Shown piece by piece: positions 60,322 through 64,000 of a stretch of DNA of 64,000 bases. Position 1 is the first letter of the stretch; the number at the start of each line of letters is the position of its first letter. The stretch is from Fictibacillus barbaricus (GTDB lineage: Bacteria > Bacillota > Bacilli > Bacillales > Fictibacillaceae), in NCBI RefSeq assembly GCF_014635025.1, contig NZ_BMCE01000003.1, forward strand, positions 185,842 through 249,841, written 5' to 3'. Both the position numbers and the translations under genes were made by a program. The notes under the pieces are model-generated. The model did no database searches. It was given only the letters and a program-made list of their open reading frames with translations, and was not told where the DNA came from.

Positions 60322-61272
60322 ATGATCCTATCAAGTGCAAGGCTTAGAGATGAAATAAAAGAAGGGCTAAAAAAGCGTTTTTCAGACCAAGATCTCAGGT
60401 TCTATAATAATATGAAGGAAGCTGCTGATGATCTAAAAGAAGCTGAAATATTGATTACATATGGCGAAGATCTCACAGATGAGTTAGTAGCTAAAGCTCA
60501 CTCGTTAAAGTGGATAATGGTGATTTCTGCAGGTCTCGATAAAATGCCCTTTAGAGCATTAGAGGAAAGAAACATACTTATTACGAATGCTAGAGGAATC
60601 CATAAAACACCGATGGCAGAATATACGATCTCCATGATGCTTCAGATTTCCAGGAAAGCTAGTCAACTGCTTGCCAATCAAAAGCAACATATCTGGGACC
60701 GGAGAGTTCCAATGACAGAGATCTCTGGAAAAACAATAGGTATATTAGGAACTGGGGCGATCGGATGCGAAATAGCGAGGTTAGCAAAAGCTTTTAACAT
60801 GAGAACCATTGGTTTTAACAGAAGCGGGCATGATGCAGACCACTGTGATCTAGTCGTAGATAAGAAAAGTATTCATACACTTTATAAAGAGAGTGATTTT
60901 ATTGTAAATGTTCTTCCTTCTACACCCTTAACAAAGGGATTCATTGGTGCCGAAGCATTTACTCTTATAAAGAGAGATGCTGTCTTGATCAACATCGGGA
61001 GGGGAACAACAATAAATGAAAAAGAGCTTATTCAAGCTTTAAAAGAAAAAAGAATTGGTCACGCTGTACTGGATGTTTTTGAAAGAGAGCCTCTGCCGGA
61101 AGAGAGTCCATTATGGGATTTGGAGAATGTAACAGTAACACCACATATATCAGGAATTTCTCCTCAATATCAAGAAAGAGCGATTGAGATTTTTTGTAAT
61201 AACCTCATCTTATATAGAAAAGATAAGCAAGATGAAATGATCAATATCATTCCTTATAAAAGGGGGTATTAA
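60322..61272 (+). CDS. D-2-hydroxyacid dehydrogenase family protein
   Basis: A 316-residue enzyme with the NAD-binding motif GILGTGAIGCEIARLA (near residue 143), NIGRGTTINEKELIQAL, VLDVFEREPLP and the catalytic pair R...E...H (NVTVTPHISG). It oxidises or reduces a 2-hydroxy or 2-keto acid; the substrate is unknown. The N-terminal half is short and lacks extra domains, as in the YgaG-type and GyaR-like groups. AGAGGTGT precedes the ATG. The adenosyltransferase gene follows after one base. Confidence 0.87.
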   Translation: MILSSARLRDEIKEGLKKRFSDQDLRFYNNMKEAADDLKEAEILITYGEDLTDELVAKAHSLKWIMVISAGLDKMPFRALEERNILITNARGIHKTPMAEYTISMMLQISRKASQLLANQKQHIWDRRVPMTEISGKTIGILGTGAIGCEIARLAKAFNMRTIGFNRSGHDADHCDLVVDKKSIHTLYKESDFIVNVLPSTPLTKGFIGAEAFTLIKRDAVLINIGRGTTINEKELIQALKEKRIGHAVLDVFEREPLPEESPLWDLENVTVTPHISGISPQYQERAIEIFCNNLILYRKDKQDEMINIIPYKRGY

Positions 61273-61273
61273 A

Positions 61274-61822
61274 TTGAAAATTTACACAAAAACTGGGGAT
61301 AAGGGAACTACCTCATTAATCTTTGGTGAAAGAGTATCAAAAAACGATGTACGGGTAGATGCATATGGTACGTGTGATGAAGCTAACAGCATGATCGGTT
61401 TTGGTGTTAGCCTTTTGCCGGAAGAGGGTTGGGCGAAGTCTGCAGCTGCAGTTCTGCAAAGAGTTCAAACTGTATTGTTTCACGTAGGAGCAGAACTGGC
61501 CACACCTGCAGGAAAAGAAGTGACATGGAAGCTGAGAGAAGCAGATATTCGTTTTCTCGAAGAAACCATCGATGAATGGCAGTTAGGACTGAAACCCCTC
61601 AAACAATTCATACTTCCAGGTGGTTCTCAATCAGCTAGTGCTTTTCATACGGCCCGAACGATCGCAAGACGTGCCGAACGAACTGCTGTAGGAATTGAAG
61701 GGGTTAATCCTTTAGTATTGTCTTATTTGAACAGGCTGTCTGACTTTTTATTTATTGCAGCCCGATATGTAAATGAACAAATGAAGTTTAAGGAACCCGT
61801 TCTGCACGAAGATCATTCATAA
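61274..61822 (+). CDS. Cob(I)alamin adenosyltransferase (PduO type)
   Basis: A 182-residue ATP:cob(I)alamin adenosyltransferase: MKIYTKTGDKGTTSLIFGER binds ATP, DAYGTCDEANSMIGFG is the cobalamin-site motif, and ARTIARRAERTAVGIEGVNP and YLNRLSDFLFIAARYVNE are the family C-terminus. It makes adenosylcobalamin. TTG start after GGGGGT, one base after the dehydrogenase stop. B. subtilis YvqK is of this type. Coenzyme B12 synthesis genes are not in the window. Confidence 0.92.
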   Translation: MKIYTKTGDKGTTSLIFGERVSKNDVRVDAYGTCDEANSMIGFGVSLLPEEGWAKSAAAVLQRVQTVLFHVGAELATPAGKEVTWKLREADIRFLEETIDEWQLGLKPLKQFILPGGSQSASAFHTARTIARRAERTAVGIEGVNPLVLSYLNRLSDFLFIAARYVNEQMKFKEPVLHEDHS

Positions 61823-61849
61823 AATAGTTTGTCATTCCATACACTTCAA

Positions 61850-61879
61850 TTGACAAAACCTGTAGAAAAGCAGTAGACT
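61850..61879 (+). promoter_or_regulatory. Promoter of perR
   Basis: TTGACA (61850-61855), 18-bp spacer, TAGACT (61874-61879). Confidence 0.55.
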
Positions 61880-61881
61880 AA

Positions 61882-61896
61882 TTATAACGATTATAA
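61882..61896. promoter_or_regulatory. Per box (PerR operator)
   Basis: TTATAACGATTATAA matches the Per-box consensus TTATAATnATTATAA at all but one specified position and lies right after the -10 box, so PerR should repress its own gene. Confidence 0.85.
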
Positions 61897-61930
61897 AGTA
61901 AGAATTCTTAAAGAAATGGGGTGCATGACG

Positions 61931-62362
61931 ATGTCTAGCGCAAAAATCAATGCTGCAATCGACAATTTAAAACAAGCAGGTGTACGTATTACGCCTCAGC
62001 GTCATGCTATCTTAGAGCATCTTATCCAATCAATGTCCCATCCAACAGCTGATGAGATCTATAAGGCGCTGGAAGGGAAATTTCCAAATATGAGTGTTGC
62101 AACAGTTTACAATAACCTCCGAGTTTTTAAAGAAGCGGGTCTTGTAAAAGAACTGACTTACGGAGACTCATCGAGCCGGTTTGATTGTGTAACGACGGAC
62201 CACTACCATATCATTTGCGACTCATGCGGAAAGATTGTAGATTTTCATTACCCTGGTCTAGACGAGGTAGAAAGTCTAGCTGAATCCGTAACCGGTTTTG
62301 ATGTAGGACGACATCGTATGGAAATTTACGGAGTATGCCCGGATTGCAAAAGAAAACATTAA
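61931..62362 (+). CDS. perR: Peroxide-sensing repressor PerR
   Basis: A 143-residue Fur-family regulator from ATG 61931 (GGGGTG seven bases upstream; ATGs at 61916 and 61925 fit less well). [13 protein letters not shown] carries the peroxide-sensing His, [20 protein letters not shown] is the DNA-reading helix, [20 protein letters not shown] holds the regulatory metal ligands, and CDSC plus CPDC bind zinc. Nearly identical to B. subtilis PerR over the helix and metal sites. It represses peroxide-defence genes with Fe or Mn. A Per box precedes its own gene. Confidence 0.95.
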   Translation: MSSAKINAAIDNLKQAGVRITPQRHAILEHLIQSMSHPTADEIYKALEGKFPNMSVATVYNNLRVFKEAGLVKELTYGDSSSRFDCVTTDHYHIICDSCGKIVDFHYPGLDEVESLAESVTGFDVGRHRMEIYGVCPDCKRKH

Positions 62363-62368
62363 TGGTTA

Positions 62369-62403
62369 AAAAAAGCTGACTTCCATTCGGAAAGTCAGCT
62401 TTA
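62369..62403. terminator. Bidirectional terminator between perR and ygzB
   Basis: AAAGCTGACTT/AAAGTCAGCTTT stem with A- and T-runs on both sides. Confidence 0.8.
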
Positions 62404-62766
62404 TCTATTTTCTTTGCGCATTTGGCGTTTTGAATTGTATTTTTCATCAAACTCTTCGCCCTCAAGACCTTTATCCATCGTAAGCGGCTGGTTACAGGAC
62501 ATGCACGCATCTACACGGCCCAAGACTTTTGTAACTTTCCCACAGTTCGGACAAACAACCTGAACCGCCTGGGTAGAAATCATTCCAATCCAAAAGTAAA
62601 CTCCAGCACTGGCAATTGTTGCAATAAAACCAATCACCATGAAAATTGACATAACGACAAAACTTGTCTTGAAAAACAGGCCTGCATACATGATGATAAT
62701 ACCTATAAACACAAGGCTTAAGGCAAACGTACGTATTTTATTTATTTTGCTCGTATACTTTATCAT
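62401..62766 (-). CDS. ygzB: YgzB-family membrane protein (UPF0295)
   Basis: A 121-residue protein with two membrane segments (residues about 14-34 and 40-62) and a cytoplasmic zinc-ribbon-like end [20 protein letters not shown] followed by SCNQPLTM (CxxC...CxxC). This is the UPF0295/YgzB family, function unknown, always next to perR. GGAGGGACAGG precedes the start. Confidence 0.92.
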   Translation of the reverse strand: MIKYTSKINKIRTFALSLVFIGIIIMYAGLFFKTSFVVMSIFMVIGFIATIASAGVYFWIGMISTQAVQVVCPNCGKVTKVLGRVDACMSCNQPLTMDKGLEGEEFDEKYNSKRQMRKENR

Positions 62767-62886
62767 AACCTGTCCCTCCTACGTTCTTTAGTATAACATA
62801 TGAACTCTTAGGAAAAGAAAAAGGATTTCGTTATTTGATGTTGAAACATAACAAACAGGATTTTGTTAAAATGGGAGATGACCTTC

Positions 62887-63753
62887 ATGGAAGATATTTT
62901 ACGCCCTCTATATCAAGAAAGAGCTAGCAATGAGAACACATTAGGTGTACTATTTGTTGAAAAAAATAAACCATTCAGCCCTGGAACAGATCACTTTGAC
63001 TGTATTCTTCTTATAATAGTAAAAGAATCTGATCAATCCTGGATGATTAAACATTATGAGTTTGAGTCAGGTTCCGCTGCTCTTCATATTGTTACAGAAG
63101 ACCTTCTAAATTCTTGGCTGATGCTTGGAACGAACAAACGAGCAGTAGACTGGGTTATGAACGGTAAAGTTCTGTTTAATCGGAACGAGTACATAACAAG
63201 GTTAAGAGACCGGCTGCATGAATTCCCGGCTGAAGAAAGAATACACAAGATTGGTCTTGAATTTGCTAAACTTCTTAGAAGATATAATGATGGAAAAGAG
63301 CTATTTCATTCTGGTCATTATTTAGATGCTTTTAACAACATCATGCATGCTTTGCATCATCTAGCGCGATTATCCGTTATTGAACATGGATTTTATCCAG
63401 AAGTAACGGTTTGGAATCAGGTAAAAATGATACAGCCCGAGATCTTCAAGTTATATGAAGAACTTGTTACGGGTGAAGAATCTATTGATAAACGAATTGA
63501 ACTTCTATTATTAGCATCTGAGTTTTCTCTAACTTCAAAAACAAAATTAGGAGCCAATCATTTATTAAGTGTGATCAAGCAAAAAGATGAATGGGCGTAT
63601 CAGGAATTAATGGAGCATAACGAGGTGCGTGATTATGCGATCGATCTTTCCATGATCCTGACTCATTTAAAAGATAAGGGTTATATAAAGACCATTAAAC
63701 GGGAAACAAAGAGCAAAAACCTATATCATCGCTATTACTCAATAAAAGAATAA
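62887..63753 (+). CDS. ygxA: YgxA, nucleotidyltransferase-like protein
   Basis: A 288-residue protein from ATG 62887 (GGGAG about ten bases upstream; an ATG at 62878 is too close). MEDILRPLYQERASNENTLG and FDCILLIIVKE resemble a nucleotidyltransferase fold with a substituted active site; HYLDAFNNIMHALHHLARLS is HEPN-like, and the C-terminus is a winged-helix-like domain. YgxA of B. subtilis lies upstream of an rRNA operon exactly as here. Function unknown. Confidence 0.88.
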   Translation: MEDILRPLYQERASNENTLGVLFVEKNKPFSPGTDHFDCILLIIVKESDQSWMIKHYEFESGSAALHIVTEDLLNSWLMLGTNKRAVDWVMNGKVLFNRNEYITRLRDRLHEFPAEERIHKIGLEFAKLLRRYNDGKELFHSGHYLDAFNNIMHALHHLARLSVIEHGFYPEVTVWNQVKMIQPEIFKLYEELVTGEESIDKRIELLLLASEFSLTSKTKLGANHLLSVIKQKDEWAYQELMEHNEVRDYAIDLSMILTHLKDKGYIKTIKRETKSKNLYHRYYSIKE

Positions 63754-63772
63754 ACTTTTTCACAAAAAGGTG

Positions 63773-63802
63773 TTGACCTGTTTATCTATATCGTGCTATA
63801 TT
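63773..63802 (+). promoter_or_regulatory. rRNA operon promoter P1
   Basis: TTGACC (63773-63778), 18-bp spacer, TATATT (63797-63802). Confidence 0.7.
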
Positions 63803-63823
63803 ATTTCTTGTCGCTGCGACACA

Positions 63824-63836
63824 CAGAAACAATGTT
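63824..63836. other. Small inverted repeat between rrn P1 and P2
   Basis: Near 63808-63824 the sequence TGTCGCTGCGACA is a self-complementary 13-mer within the P1 transcript leader; it may form a small hairpin. Confidence 0.3.
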
Positions 63837-63865
63837 GCAGTCGGGAAACACGATAAAAAAACAGG

Positions 63866-63894
63866 TTGACATCTTATTTTTGAGATGTTATCCT
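63866..63894 (+). promoter_or_regulatory. rRNA operon promoter P2
   Basis: TTGACA (63866-63871), 17-bp spacer, TATCCT (63889-63894). The tandem P1/P2 layout is that of B. subtilis rrn operons. Confidence 0.8.
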
Positions 63895-64000
63895 AATAAA
63901 GTCGCCAAAACGAGCGGCACACGAAATAAGCAATAAACAAGTTCTTTGAAAACTGAACAAAAGAAATAGGTAAGGAATTAAGAATTAATTCCGTCAGTTT
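63895..64000 (+). other. rRNA operon leader (pre-16S), gene continues outside
   Basis: GTTCTTTGAAAACTGAACAA at about 63941-63960 is the standard boxA-region leader found just upstream of 16S rRNA genes in Bacillus. The mature 16S rRNA would begin after the end of the window. Confidence 0.75.

Overview
The window is low-GC Firmicutes DNA from an endospore-forming member of the Bacillaceae. Evidence in the sequence: strong AAGGAGG ribosome sites with many GTG/TTG starts, genes for small acid-soluble spore proteins (sspE, sspH, sspK), the cortex enzyme PdaA, and a gene order that follows Bacillus subtilis from the yfk/yfj region through yfhD-yfhE-yfhF-recX-yfhH-sspK-yfhJ-yfhP-mutY-yfhS-sspE-ygaC-ygaD-ygaE-gsaB-ygaF-perR-ygzB-ygxA to an rRNA operon whose promoters and pre-16S leader close the window. 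My guess at the genus is Fictibacillus or a close relative; this is inference from memory of such gene sets, not a search result.

Layout. 1-8 kb is accessory: a cut-off YsnF-like stress protein, a lipoprotein, a Bax-inhibitor-like membrane protein, two low-complexity secreted proteins (one with four copies of a SENAKxHAA motif joined by acidic repeats), and a peroxiredoxin whose catalytic cysteine codon is an in-frame TGA followed by a hairpin that fits bacterial SECIS rules. 8-15 kb: an RsgA-like GTPase, a YjbQ protein and a complete branched-chain amino-acid ABC transporter (binding protein, two permeases, two ATPases). 15-24 kb: a tyrosine phosphatase, an acetyltransferase, GlsB and BrkB genes with back-to-back sigma-B-type promoters, DedA, VanZ, YkuV, an MFS transporter, OsmC, YfkD, a YodB-type redox regulator with a visible operator, and the radical SAM protein YfkAB. 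24-32 kb: class I fumarase behind a consensus cre site, PdaA, a 23S rRNA methyltransferase, a broken maltose acetyltransferase gene, a cluster of DnaA boxes, YfhD/YfhE, and an acetyltransferase behind a degenerate tRNA-like leader. 32-44 kb: CstA with its small partner, RecX, the small yfh genes, MutY, a frameshifted SDR gene, a 10-copy 20-bp tandem repeat, SspE, YgaC and the ABC exporter YgaD. 44-50 kb: a five-gene oligopeptide ABC transporter with a near-consensus CodY box at its promoter. 50-64 kb: a NERD protein, YgaE, GsaB, a three-gene ABC-2 exporter, an FMN reductase, a K+ channel, thiol peroxidase YgaF, SspH, an M29 aminopeptidase, a D-2-hydroxyacid dehydrogenase, a cobalamin adenosyltransferase, PerR (with Per box), YgzB and YgxA.

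Themes. Nutrient uptake is under global control signals (CodY box, cre site). Redox defence is represented repeatedly (PerR, thiol peroxidase, YodB-like regulator, OsmC, YkuV, FMN reductase and the candidate selenoprotein). No transposase, integrase, phage gene or CRISPR array is visible. The most unusual observations are the candidate selenocysteine peroxiredoxin, the off-origin DnaA-box cluster, the tRNA-like leader, the 21-bp repeat element present twice, and the repeat-built secreted protein. Several small lesions (maa, SDR, ypzG-like) look like gene decay or base-call errors.
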